Assembly (NCBI GenBank): GCA_035506215.1
Contig: DATJPW010000106.1
Span: forward strand, 1-8,460
DNA length: 8,460 bases
Direction: 5' to 3'
Source: DATJPW01 sp035506215
GTDB taxonomy: Bacteria; Desulfobacterota; Desulfomonilia; Desulfomonilales; Desulfomonilaceae
How positions within the stretch are numbered: position 1 is the stretch's first letter; each line of letters opens with the position of its first letter. Below the pieces are notes generated by a model. The model was not told the DNA's origin and ran no database searches. It saw nothing but the letters and a program-made list of their open reading frames with translations. The position numbers and the translations under genes are program-made. Positions 1 through 6,557 of the stretch are shown here, in pieces.

Positions 1-1910
1 CCTATGCCCTGATGCAGTTGCAAAGCCGCTCGCAAATCGACTAGAGGGAGCCGGTTTGACGATTCTCCCAGCTTGTGACGTGCGAACGCAATTTCGCTGG
101 CAAGGATAGCCTCTTCTTTCAGGTGTCCTGTTTCTCTTTGAAAGAACTCATGCGCCTCGGTAAATTTCCTAAGGGCTGCTCCCAGGTCTCCTTCATCCCT
201 AAAGATGAAGCCGGAATTCAATTTAGCGTATGCCTGTCCCACTGCGTCCGGACTCGCTTCATACTGCTTTTCTGCCTGCTGCAGGCATTCCCTCGCCATG
301 GGAAGGTTGCCTTCTTCCCTATAAATGTAAGCCAGCCGCACCAGTTGTTCTGCTTTACGTTTGTAATCCTTCATATCATCATGGATGTTGTGAGAGGGCC
401 ATGAGAATCTCCGAGCCTTGAAGAAGTCTCTTTGGTCCGCGTGAACCAGACCGAGGTAACCGAGAACATGAGCTTCCCCCTTACGATCAAGCTCCTCGCG
501 GAAGAGTTTGAGGGCCCTCTCCAGATTAGTCCGAGCATCGCGTAATTTGCCCGCGTCCCTGTCCAGAAAACCTATTTCAGTCAGATCGTAGGCTTCGCCG
601 ATTCTGTTGTTGCTATGGTTGTGGACCGATCGAGCATCTTCCAAGTGCTGCCGCGCCCTCTCGAAATCTCCTTTCTTTTTGAATGCCATTCCCATCATAT
701 GCAGCGCCTTTGCTTCTGTTTCTGAGTCTTTGATCTCTTTGGAGATAGTGAGCGCCTGTCGCATGTATTCCACACCCATATCCGGAAAGCCCTTGTCGTT
801 GTAGACTGTGCCGATGGCACAGAGAGTCTTCGCTTCTCTCTTCCGTTCACCCAATCTCTTCGACCGGGCTTGTTCCAGGCTCTGCAAAGCCTGCTGGTGC
901 TCTCCCATCTCATGGAAGATTTGCCCCATGTCCGACAATGTTCGCGCCGCTTCGGGTCCTCCAAAGCGCCCTTCGGAGAAAATCTTGTGAGCTTCTTGTA
1001 AGTCTCGCAGTGCCTGTTTTCGATCCCCCAGTTGGCTGTGAATCAGCCCCCTTTCAAACAGATCGTCCGCTCGTCCTATGGCATGCCCGGCCTCAGTGTG
1101 AAATTGACTTGCTTCCTCCAGGTCCTCCAAAGCGACACTCATTTCGCCCATTTCCCTATGCACCTTCGCTAACGCTAACTTCATGTCGCCGACTCTTCCA
1201 ACTTCACCGCGTTGTTGATAGAGACTCAATGCCTCGTCAAATGCTAGAATGGCCCGACGGAAATCTCCCTTTTTTTGATTGATCCGCCCGATGATAGCCA
1301 GATCGTTTGCTTCGTCCTGTGTCATCCCCTCTTGTTTATGAATTTCCAGCGCCTTGCCCGCGTCCTCAAGAGCCTCATCAAGATCGTGGCGCACCCCCCG
1401 CTCATCAAGTTGAAGTGAGGCCATGTTAGCGAGAGCAGCCGCCTTATTCACCTCGTCTTTCTTTTGTTTGGCTTGTTCCAGTCCTTTGTCGTAATAGTGA
1501 CGGGCCTGTGTTATATTTCCCAGAGACAGTTCGACGTTCCCTAATTGCAGAAGATACTGGGGATCTACGTCTTTTCCCGCTTCAATTTCCTTCTTGTATT
1601 TGGCCACTACAGCCCTGACCGCTTGTTGCTTGTAATCCAGCTTTGGATCTGGCCTGCCCCAAGGCAATATCACGCTAATGTCCTTGAGGGCGTTCCTCAG
1701 GTCCTGATTCATCACCCATGCGCTGTAGAACTGAGGAACATAGTGGACTCCCAAACCAATGAGTGTTATCAGCGTGAGGAACGCTGTCCACCATTTCCTC
1801 TGCTTGACGGCTCCCCACAGCTTTTGAAAAAGCCTCACCACCACCCAATCGCGCTCTTCAGAAGCCTTTTCCACAACTGAATTCCCACCTATTTTGTCTG
1901 AGTTTTTCAT
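1..1910 (-). CDS. Membrane-anchored TPR-repeat protein, 3'-truncated by the window edge
   Basis: Translating the minus strand from the ATG at 1910 gives an open frame of about 636 codons that runs off the left edge without a stop, so the C-terminus is missing. Residues about 41-59 (WWTAFLTLITLIGLGVHYV) form one hydrophobic segment preceded by basic residues (KQRK), which suggests cytoplasmic N-terminus and periplasmic bulk. From about residue 120 there are tetratricopeptide repeats, very regular from about 200 on, with a period near 40 residues. Equivalent positions occur near 208, 248, 288, 329, 367, 407, 447, 487, 527, 567 and 607, with cores such as GRINQKKGDFRRA, GMAFKKKGDFERA and GFIFRDEGDLGAA. 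The 40-residue period resembles kinesin-light-chain-type TPRs. TPRs bind other proteins; the partner is unknown. The start is supported by a weak purine-rich site (AGGGGGT) about 6 nt upstream. It is separated by 368 bp from the emfourin gene upstream on the same strand, so it is probably transcribed separately. No catalytic domain is visible, but one could lie beyond the edge. Confidence 0.88.
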   Translation of the reverse strand, partial: MKNSDKIGGNSVVEKASEERDWVVVRLFQKLWGAVKQRKWWTAFLTLITLIGLGVHYVPQFYSAWVMNQDLRNALKDISVILPWGRPDPKLDYKQQAVRAVVAKYKKEIEAGKDVDPQYLLQLGNVELSLGNITQARHYYDKGLEQAKQKKDEVNKAAALANMASLQLDERGVRHDLDEALEDAGKALEIHKQEGMTQDEANDLAIIGRINQKKGDFRRAILAFDEALSLYQQRGEVGRVGDMKLALAKVHREMGEMSVALEDLEEASQFHTEAGHAIGRADDLFERGLIHSQLGDRKQALRDLQEAHKIFSEGRFGGPEAARTLSDMGQIFHEMGEHQQALQSLEQARSKRLGERKREAKTLCAIGTVYNDKGFPDMGVEYMRQALTISKEIKDSETEAKALHMMGMAFKKKGDFERARQHLEDARSVHNHSNNRIGEAYDLTEIGFLDRDAGKLRDARTNLERALKLFREELDRKGEAHVLGYLGLVHADQRDFFKARRFSWPSHNIHDDMKDYKRKAEQLVRLAYIYREEGNLPMARECLQQAEKQYEASPDAVGQAYAKLNSGFIFRDEGDLGAALRKFTEAHEFFQRETGHLKEEAILASEIAFARHKLGESSNRLPLVDLRAALQLHQGI

Positions 1911-2278
1911 GGCGACACCCCCTGTCCCAGACGATTACGTGCCGGTTGTGATGGAAGGTATAATCCTTACTTCGCGGACACCCGGACTTTATAGCCCTCC
2001 ACGTGACTTGCCAGCCCCCCTGATAAAACGTGGCACGGCCCCGAAATTTCGATTTTTATGGTTAGGTAAAAGTTGAGGCCAGGTCGGCCTATCCCAGATT
2101 TCGGGAACCGCTTCTCGCAGACGTAGCGGCTTGAAGATGTTGCAACGTGAGCGTCCCAGGAGCGAGCATGTCCAAACGTTCTGCCTACGCGATCTCGTCA
2201 TGTGCGCCGGCTAGCGACTGCCGTATTCTATGGAATCCAGCAACCGTGCTCATTAAAGAACCCGGTGCCTAGAGCAAT
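1911..2278. other. Intergenic region between the emfourin and TPR genes
   Basis: This 368-bp stretch shows no convincing gene. Short open frames on both strands lack ribosome sites and recognisable protein features. It must hold the promoter of the TPR gene, but I cannot pick one confidently: a TATAAA on the minus strand near 1988-1993 lacks a good -35 partner. It contains a perfect 10-bp palindrome CGAAATTTCG at 2042-2051, a spaced inverted repeat CCACGT (1999-2004) / ACGTGG (2028-2033), and the weak hairpin listed separately at 2067-2090. Confidence 0.5.
2067..2090 (-). terminator. Weak hairpin plus T-run, possible terminator of the protease-emfourin operon
   Basis: Read on the minus strand, AGGCC-GACCT-GGCCT forms a 5-bp stem with a 5-nt loop, followed after three bases by CTTTTA. 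It lies about 190 nt downstream of the emfourin stop codon in the right orientation. The stem is short and the T-run poor, so this is only a candidate intrinsic terminator. Confidence 0.25.
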
Positions 2279-2581
2279 TCAGTCGGGAGGGCGTGGACCT
2301 GATTTGCTCCTGAGATAATCCAGGAGCGGAACAGCGCCCGCAGGTACCGTCGTATCGTCGAATTCGACCTGATGCGCGCCCGAACTCGTCTCGACGGTGA
2401 TGCTGTAGTTAAATACATCACGCGCTGCCTTCGAGCGTGCGCTTCTAGCCCCGAGAATGCCGCTGCTTTTCACCAAACTCCGGACTTCAGCAGCTTCGTC
2501 CGCGGGCAGCGCGTCGACATCTATTTCACAGCCTCTGATCAAACCACCATAACCCCCCGACTGCCTGAATGTGATCTTCAT
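2279..2581 (-). CDS. Emfourin-type protein inhibitor of M4 metallopeptidase
   Basis: The 100-residue product begins MKITFRQSGGYGGLIRG and ends with LLDYLRSKSGPRPPD. Small size, the early SGG(Y/F)xG segment after the first beta strand, and position directly behind an M4 peptidase gene match emfourin, the slow tight-binding inhibitor first described from the protealysin operon of Serratia. The family role is to block the active site of the cognate intracellular or leaked peptidase. There is no signal peptide or membrane segment, so it should be cytoplasmic like its partner. It lies 33 bp downstream of the protease stop, same strand, so co-transcription is likely. Two starts are possible: ATG at 2581, chosen here, and an adjacent in-frame TTG at 2584. 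The AGAGAGG ribosome site lies about 11 nt from the ATG and 8 nt from the TTG, so the TTG cannot be excluded. The identification rests on motif and context, not on a database search. Confidence 0.85.
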   Translation of the reverse strand: MKITFRQSGGYGGLIRGCEIDVDALPADEAAEVRSLVKSSGILGARSARSKAARDVFNYSITVETSSGAHQVEFDDTTVPAGAVPLLDYLRSKSGPRPPD

Positions 2582-2614
2582 CAATGATCGGACCTCTCTT
2601 TGCGGTTGCAGCCG

Positions 2615-3742
2615 CTACACGTCTATTCCGACTGCTTTCCAGCCCATTTTAACGGCCTGCTGCTCCTTGCTGCCAGCTCCGTACAAGGCTCCCGCTATCT
2701 GATACGTCATGTTAGCCGCGTCCTGAAAATCGCTAGTGCGATGCAAGGCCAACAGGGTCTTGTACCATATTAGTCCAGCCTTTTCCCAGGCGTACCCGCC
2801 GATTTCCATGGCTATCCGATAGAAAGCGTGGTTTGGAATACCTGAGTTGATGTGTACTCCGTTGTTGTCGGAATGGCCTGTGTACTTGTCCTTCATGTGT
2901 TTTGGCTGCGGGTCCGTGCCTAGAAGCGGATCATTCTCATAAGCCTTCTCATCCTTGAAAGTGCGGAGTGCTTTTGCCTTGGTTCCCGGTCCCATAATTT
3001 CGTGGCCCACGAGCCAGCTCGCCTTATCGACCGTCTGATTGAGGCGCCACTGGGTAACCAGCTGGCCCATTACGTCGCTGAAGCTCTCGTTGAGCGCCCC
3101 AGGTTCCCCGTAGTAATCCAAATTGGACGTAAACTGAGTTACGCCGTGAGTTAATTCATGTGCCACAACATCCAGCGATTTTGTGAAAAGAATAAATAGT
3201 TTTCCATCGCCGTCTCCATAGCACATTTGCTCGCCGTTGAAGAAGGCATTGTCAAAGTCGTTCCCATAGTGAACGCTGGAGATCAGGGTCATTCCGTTGT
3301 CGTCCAGAGAATTCCGCTTGAAGATCTTCTGATAGAAATCATAGGTGTACCCGGAATAGTCATAGGCCTCGTCGGCAGCCTCATCGCCGCAAGCAGGCTG
3401 TCCCTCGGACCGGACAAGCTGTCCCGGAAGGGGAGCCGTCCCGTGCTTCATGTCATAAACGAGTCTATTCTTTTGGGCTTGAGGGGAAGGTATTGCCGCC
3501 ATAAAAGGCATCAGGGCAAGGGTGGTCCGCATCGAGCGAAGGGCCTCACCCAGGGCAATGGTTTCAATAGCTACTCGTCTGACGTTCTCGTCGGAGGATT
3601 TTGCCATGTGATTGAGAACGTGCGGTGGAAGTATGCAGTGCACAGGGTTGTGAGAAATGTTACGACCTCTTCCCGGCAGGACGCCTCCTGAGGCCGCTTG
3701 ATCGCCGGCACAATGTGCGACTTTCTTTCTGTAACTTGGCAT
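2615..3742 (-). CDS. Protealysin-like M4 (thermolysin family) zinc metallopeptidase precursor
   Basis: The 375-residue protein carries the M4 signature HELTH at 195-199 (zinc ligands H195 and H199, catalytic E196), the third zinc ligand E219 in ALNESFSD exactly 20 residues after H199 as in thermolysin, and the second active-site histidine H297 in GVHINSGIPNHAFY. There is no signal peptide. Instead a short N-terminal propeptide contains HCILPPHVL (36-43 region), the PPL-type motif typical of protealysin-like precursors, which are removed autocatalytically and differ from the long propeptides of secreted thermolysins. The mature enzyme probably starts near residue 90-95. The start at 3742 has a strong AAGGGGGG site 5 nt upstream; it gives about 30 residues before the propeptide motif, somewhat longer than is usual, but the next Met (46) would delete that motif. 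All catalytic residues are present, so the enzyme should be active. It leads an operon with the emfourin inhibitor. The biological target is unknown; Serratia protealysin acts on actin and outer-membrane protein. Confidence 0.95.
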   Translation of the reverse strand: MPSYRKKVAHCAGDQAASGGVLPGRGRNISHNPVHCILPPHVLNHMAKSSDENVRRVAIETIALGEALRSMRTTLALMPFMAAIPSPQAQKNRLVYDMKHGTAPLPGQLVRSEGQPACGDEAADEAYDYSGYTYDFYQKIFKRNSLDDNGMTLISSVHYGNDFDNAFFNGEQMCYGDGDGKLFILFTKSLDVVAHELTHGVTQFTSNLDYYGEPGALNESFSDVMGQLVTQWRLNQTVDKASWLVGHEIMGPGTKAKALRTFKDEKAYENDPLLGTDPQPKHMKDKYTGHSDNNGVHINSGIPNHAFYRIAMEIGGYAWEKAGLIWYKTLLALHRTSDFQDAANMTYQIAGALYGAGSKEQQAVKMGWKAVGIDV

Positions 3743-3760
3743 CTTCGCCCCCCTTTTCTC

Positions 3761-3782
3761 AATTACAGTGATTGGTGTAATT
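3761..3782. promoter_or_regulatory. 22-bp palindrome, candidate operator or leader hairpin upstream of the protease
   Basis: Perfect 7-bp arms AATTACA (3761-3767) and TGTAATT (3776-3782) surround an 8-bp spacer, 18 bp upstream of the protease start codon. The geometry fits a dimeric regulator site. If transcription starts at the sigma-54-like element further upstream, the palindrome lies in the 5' leader and could instead act as an RNA hairpin close to the ribosome site. Which regulator would bind is unknown. Confidence 0.4.
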
Positions 3783-3834
3783 TCCGGATTTGCCGCTTTT
3801 GTGGATTGTCCCGCTCTTGGTTAGTCCTCAAAGA

Positions 3835-3850
3835 AGCACGATTTGTGCCA
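3835..3850 (-). promoter_or_regulatory. Sigma-54-like promoter of the protease-emfourin operon
   Basis: On the minus strand the sequence TGGCAC-AAATC-GTGCT matches the sigma-54 consensus TGGCAC-N5-TTGCW at all but one of the defined positions, with the invariant GG and GC at exactly the required spacing of ten bases. It is preceded by CT. Transcription would begin about 12 bp downstream of the GC, near 3824, giving an 80-nt leader before the protease ATG at 3742. No activator (enhancer-binding protein) site was recognised upstream, so this remains a sequence match. Confidence 0.45.
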
Positions 3851-4292
3851 AGCCGCGTGAGAAGGAAGAGGCAAGACGTTAGCATGGTGAAAATCATGGA
3901 ATTTTCAGGTTGAGGATCAACTAGGGCCGGAATGAGGACAGGTTAAAATAGCAGTTGCAAATAGGTGAAATACACTCACGGCCGGGCTCATCTAGATATA
4001 ATGCATTGAATTTCCATCTTGTTATTCATAGGGGATTTTCACCGATTGTAACTCAACGATGAGTGATGTGAACCTGCGAATGTCGAGAACTCATGCCGGG
4101 GGCTTCGTGGTCTCTAGAATGCCTCGAAGGCAATGACCGGCTTTCATCAACTAAGAACGAACCAATCAGATTGAAACCCGTCTGGTTGCTCTCTACACTT
4201 TCTAAGATCAAACGCCAGATTCCACAGAAATAAGTGCGGTGCCCACCAATTCCGAATTCGGACAGGCTATTTCCGCGCGGACAAACCAAATA

Positions 4293-4326
4293 CTAACTTT
4301 ATTATCAGCATCCTAACTTGATTATC
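4293..4326. repeat. Tandem 14-bp direct repeat upstream of btaA
   Basis: CTAACTTTATTATC at 4293-4306 and CTAACTTGATTATC at 4313-4326 differ at one base and are spaced 20 bp start to start, close to two helical turns. The pair lies 163 bp upstream of the btaA start codon. Equal-face direct repeats of this kind are typical of sites for response regulators or other tandem-binding activators. It does not resemble a Pho box. Confidence 0.55.
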
Positions 4327-4331
4327 GTCTC

Positions 4332-4412
4332 AGGAGGTGTAGAGGGAACAGTGGCGAAGCAAAAACCGGGACTGGGCCTCCTTTGAACCAATCCCAGTTT
4401 TCACGATTTTTT
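4332..4412 (+). promoter_or_regulatory. Candidate leader/attenuator-like element before btaA
   Basis: An AGGAGG (4332-4337) and a GAGGGA (4342-4347) precede a possible 11-codon reading frame with GTG start (4351-4386, MAKQKPGLGLL). Its end overlaps an inverted repeat, ACTGGG (4371-4376) and CCCAGT (4393-4398), which is extendable by G-U pairs and followed by TTT and then TTTTTT at 4407-4412. The arrangement resembles a short leader peptide over an intrinsic terminator. The loop is long (16 nt) and the stem short, so the call is tentative. It would lie in the transcript only if the promoter is upstream of 4330. Confidence 0.25.
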
Positions 4413-4488
4413 GCGGGAGCTTCTGGATATTGCGAAAGCGGTCCAGTCGCTCAGCAGATCTCCGTTCGTGTGGTGGTGAATAGCAGAA

Positions 4489-5724
4489 ATGGATGTGAAA
4501 ACGCGTAAGGAACTCTCCAACATTATGGTCCAGAAGAAGCCCTGGAGCTTTCAAGGGGCCCTTGAGCGCCTTTTTACGTTGTCGTTCAACGGACTAGTAT
4601 ACAACCAGATATGGGAAGACCCGCGTGTGGATATCGAAGGGCTTCAGCTAAACCGGGACAGTCGTCTCGTCACGATCTCCAGCGGCGGCTGTAACATTCT
4701 CAATTATCTTACGGTGGAGCCCCGATCCATTGTCGCGGTCGACGTGAACGCGTCTCATCTCGCTCTCACGAGGCTTAAATTGGCCGCTATGGCGCATCTT
4801 CCGAATCACGATGCCTTGTTCAGATTTTTCGGCTGCGCAGATGACGAGTTGAATTTGGTTAATTATGTGCGCTACTTGCGAGATCGGCTTGATGACCAGA
4901 CTCGTCAGTTCTGGGAGGGTGGCTCTTGGCTTCATCAGAAGTTTGTGGGACCCCGCATCAAGTTTTTTGCTGACAACCTTTACAATCATGGCAGCATGGG
5001 ACTCTTTATCCGCCTTATTCACCATTTGACGGGGATGAAGAAACTGGATGTACAGAAGTTCTTGAACGCTCACACCCATGATGAACGAGAAATGCTTTAC
5101 CGGCAATATTGCGAGCCCATGCTCAACGGTTTCCCCATAAGAATGATCTCCAAGTTGCCGTTTTTGCTCCAAGCTCTAGGGGTGCCGCCGGCACAGGTTA
5201 AGCGAATTAAGACAGAAGAGGGCCGAGACTTGTTAAGCGTCTATCAGGCCCGAATTAAGCGCCTGCTGTGCGAGTTCCCTTTGGAAGACAATTATTTCGC
5301 ATGGCAGGCCTTCGGTCGATGCTACGATACGGTGGAACGGCGCGCCATACCAGATTATCTAAAGGTGGACTATTTTCCTGTGTTGAGATCTAATGTTCAT
5401 CGAATTCGAACCCTTTTCTGCTCTCTGACCGCTTTCCTCCGCACACAGCCCGAGGGTAGCTTCAACAGATTTCTGTTTCTCGATGCCCAGGACTGGATGA
5501 CCGCCGATCAGATCAATGAACTCTGGACCGAGGTGGCCCGAGTCGGGCAACGGGGCTCTCGGATCATGTTCCGAACGGGTGGGATAGAACCAGTAGTCGA
5601 AAGCACGTTGAAACCTGAACTCCGGGCGCGCTTTGAATACGAGAAGAAACTTTCTTTCGACCTCTTTCGACGAGACCGGTCGGCGATCTATGGCGGAGTG
5701 CACGTGTACGAAATGGTAAACTGA
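4489..5724 (+). CDS. btaA: BtaA: S-adenosylmethionine:diacylglycerol 3-amino-3-carboxypropyltransferase
   Basis: This 411-residue protein belongs to the BtaA family (DUF3419), which transfers the 3-amino-3-carboxypropyl group of S-adenosylmethionine to the free hydroxyl of diacylglycerol, making diacylglyceryl-homoserine, the first step to the betaine lipid DGTS. Visible family features are YNQIWEDPRVD at 38-48, the SAM-binding segment ISSGGCNIL at 63-71 followed by the acidic strand VAVDVN at 82-87, NYFAWQAF near 269-276, FLDAQDWM at 330-337, and C-terminal FRTGG (361-365) and YGGVHVYEM (401-409). Length agrees with the family (about 400). No signal peptide or membrane helix is evident, so it should act at the cytoplasmic face of the membrane. 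The ATG at 4489 is the first after an in-frame TGA at 4477; its ribosome site (GGTGGTGA) is weak. A second Met at residue 13 with an AAGGAA further upstream is an alternative. btaB follows with a TGATG overlap, giving a two-gene operon. Confidence 0.95.
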   Translation: MDVKTRKELSNIMVQKKPWSFQGALERLFTLSFNGLVYNQIWEDPRVDIEGLQLNRDSRLVTISSGGCNILNYLTVEPRSIVAVDVNASHLALTRLKLAAMAHLPNHDALFRFFGCADDELNLVNYVRYLRDRLDDQTRQFWEGGSWLHQKFVGPRIKFFADNLYNHGSMGLFIRLIHHLTGMKKLDVQKFLNAHTHDEREMLYRQYCEPMLNGFPIRMISKLPFLLQALGVPPAQVKRIKTEEGRDLLSVYQARIKRLLCEFPLEDNYFAWQAFGRCYDTVERRAIPDYLKVDYFPVLRSNVHRIRTLFCSLTAFLRTQPEGSFNRFLFLDAQDWMTADQINELWTEVARVGQRGSRIMFRTGGIEPVVESTLKPELRARFEYEKKLSFDLFRRDRSAIYGGVHVYEMVN

Positions 5725-6479
5725 TGCGGCTGTCACCATTCGAACGCACAAACGCAATATCGCTCGGAGAAGTCGCAGGGGTGGACCACGCTGTCCTCAT
5801 GGATCGGATTTATCGTCGCCAACGGCACATATACGACCTGACTCGCCGTTATTTCCTCCTCGGGAGGGATACGTTGATCGCAAGAATAGAAGTGGGGGAC
5901 GGCGATCGGGTGCTGGAAATCGGCTGCGGAACAGCTCGTAATCTTTTACATCTAGCCCGCCGATATCCCTTGGCTCAGCTTTTCGGAATTGACGCGTCAA
6001 ACGAGATGCTTAAGAGCGCACGTACAAAGTTATCTCGCGCCGGAATCCGGAATCAGGTCCAACTGGCACATTGCTTGGCCGAAGAGTTCTCTTCCGTGAC
6101 CCTATTCGGAAGTCCGGAACACTTTGACACAATCTTCTTTTCGTATTCGCTGTCCATGATTCCCAAATGGCAAGCCGCATTGGAACGAGGCTTGCTCAAC
6201 CTCAAGACCGGCCGCTCGCTGTGGGTTGTGGATTTTTGGGACCAGGGCGATCTGCCCAACTGGTTTGCGGGTGCTCTCCAGAGATGGTTGAGCGTTTTCC
6301 ACGTCAATTATCGGCCCGAACTTCTGGAGTATTTCAGGACGATTGAAAGCTCCGGTCTAGTCACTCTCTCCGTCGAACCGCTACGCGGCCGATACGCGTA
6401 CTTAGCGAAGCTTACCAAGATTGCTGATCCGAAACCGGAGATTTATAACAGAGGACCTTCTGGTATCCCGCTGGGGTAA
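5724..6479 (+). CDS. btaB: BtaB: SAM-dependent N-methyltransferase of betaine lipid (DGTS) synthesis
   Basis: The 251-residue product is a class I methyltransferase with motif I VLEIGCGTARN (63-73), acidic motif FGIDAS (87-92), and FDTIFFSYSLSMIP (134-147) and VVDFWDQGDLP (169-178) in the usual order. The stretch DHAVLMDRIYRRQRHIYD followed by YFLLGRDTLI (21-53) is characteristic of BtaB. BtaB methylates the amino group of diacylglyceryl-homoserine three times to give DGTS. Its start overlaps the btaA stop (TGATG) and has no clear ribosome site, so translation is probably coupled to btaA. At 251 residues it is longer than bacterial BtaB proteins of about 210, through roughly 20 extra N-terminal residues and a tail (PKPEIYNRGPSGIPLG) with no recognised role. 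A shorter version from Met26 is possible but would cut into the conserved start. The gene ends 78 bp from the convergent acyl hydratase gene; no terminator hairpin is evident between them. Confidence 0.94.
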   Translation: MRLSPFERTNAISLGEVAGVDHAVLMDRIYRRQRHIYDLTRRYFLLGRDTLIARIEVGDGDRVLEIGCGTARNLLHLARRYPLAQLFGIDASNEMLKSARTKLSRAGIRNQVQLAHCLAEEFSSVTLFGSPEHFDTIFFSYSLSMIPKWQAALERGLLNLKTGRSLWVVDFWDQGDLPNWFAGALQRWLSVFHVNYRPELLEYFRTIESSGLVTLSVEPLRGRYAYLAKLTKIADPKPEIYNRGPSGIPLG

Positions 6480-6557
6480 TTTGTTCGCTCTTTAGACCCA
6501 ATTCGTACGGCTAATCATTTATACGATTTCGCCCATTTGCCTGCCTCTGTAACCAAC

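Larger units (their letters stand above)
3743..4488. other. Long intergenic region between divergent protease and btaA genes
   Basis: This 746-bp gap separates divergently transcribed genes. I find no supported protein gene: several frames of 60-80 codons on both strands, and a 46-codon frame at 4093-4233, lack ribosome sites and family features. Regulatory-looking elements listed separately are a near-start palindrome, a sigma-54-like sequence, a tandem direct repeat and a leader hairpin. Also visible are a perfect 12-bp palindrome TCCGAATTCGGA at 4251-4262 and an isolated plus-strand TATAAT at 3997-4002 with only a poor -35 partner. I found no tandem CTGTCAT-like Pho box, although betaine-lipid genes are phosphate-regulated in several alphaproteobacteria. 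Confidence 0.5.

Noticed and set aside
3227..3691. 154-codon open frame on the plus strand inside the protease gene
   Set aside because: It lies wholly antisense to the conserved M4 catalytic region, has no family features, and is explained as a shadow of the real gene.
3771..3783. Shared ATTGGT(G/A)TAATT between the protease upstream palindrome and the palindrome at 8396-8412
   Set aside because: A match of this length is expected about as often by chance in a window of this size, and the palindromes differ in arm and spacer length.
4093..4233. 46-codon plus-strand frame in the protease-btaA gap (MPGASWSLECLEG start)
   Set aside because: No ribosome site, no recognisable family, and no conservation evidence available.
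4648..5172. 174-codon minus-strand frame inside btaA
   Set aside because: It is antisense to conserved BtaA motifs and has no recognisable domain or ribosome site.
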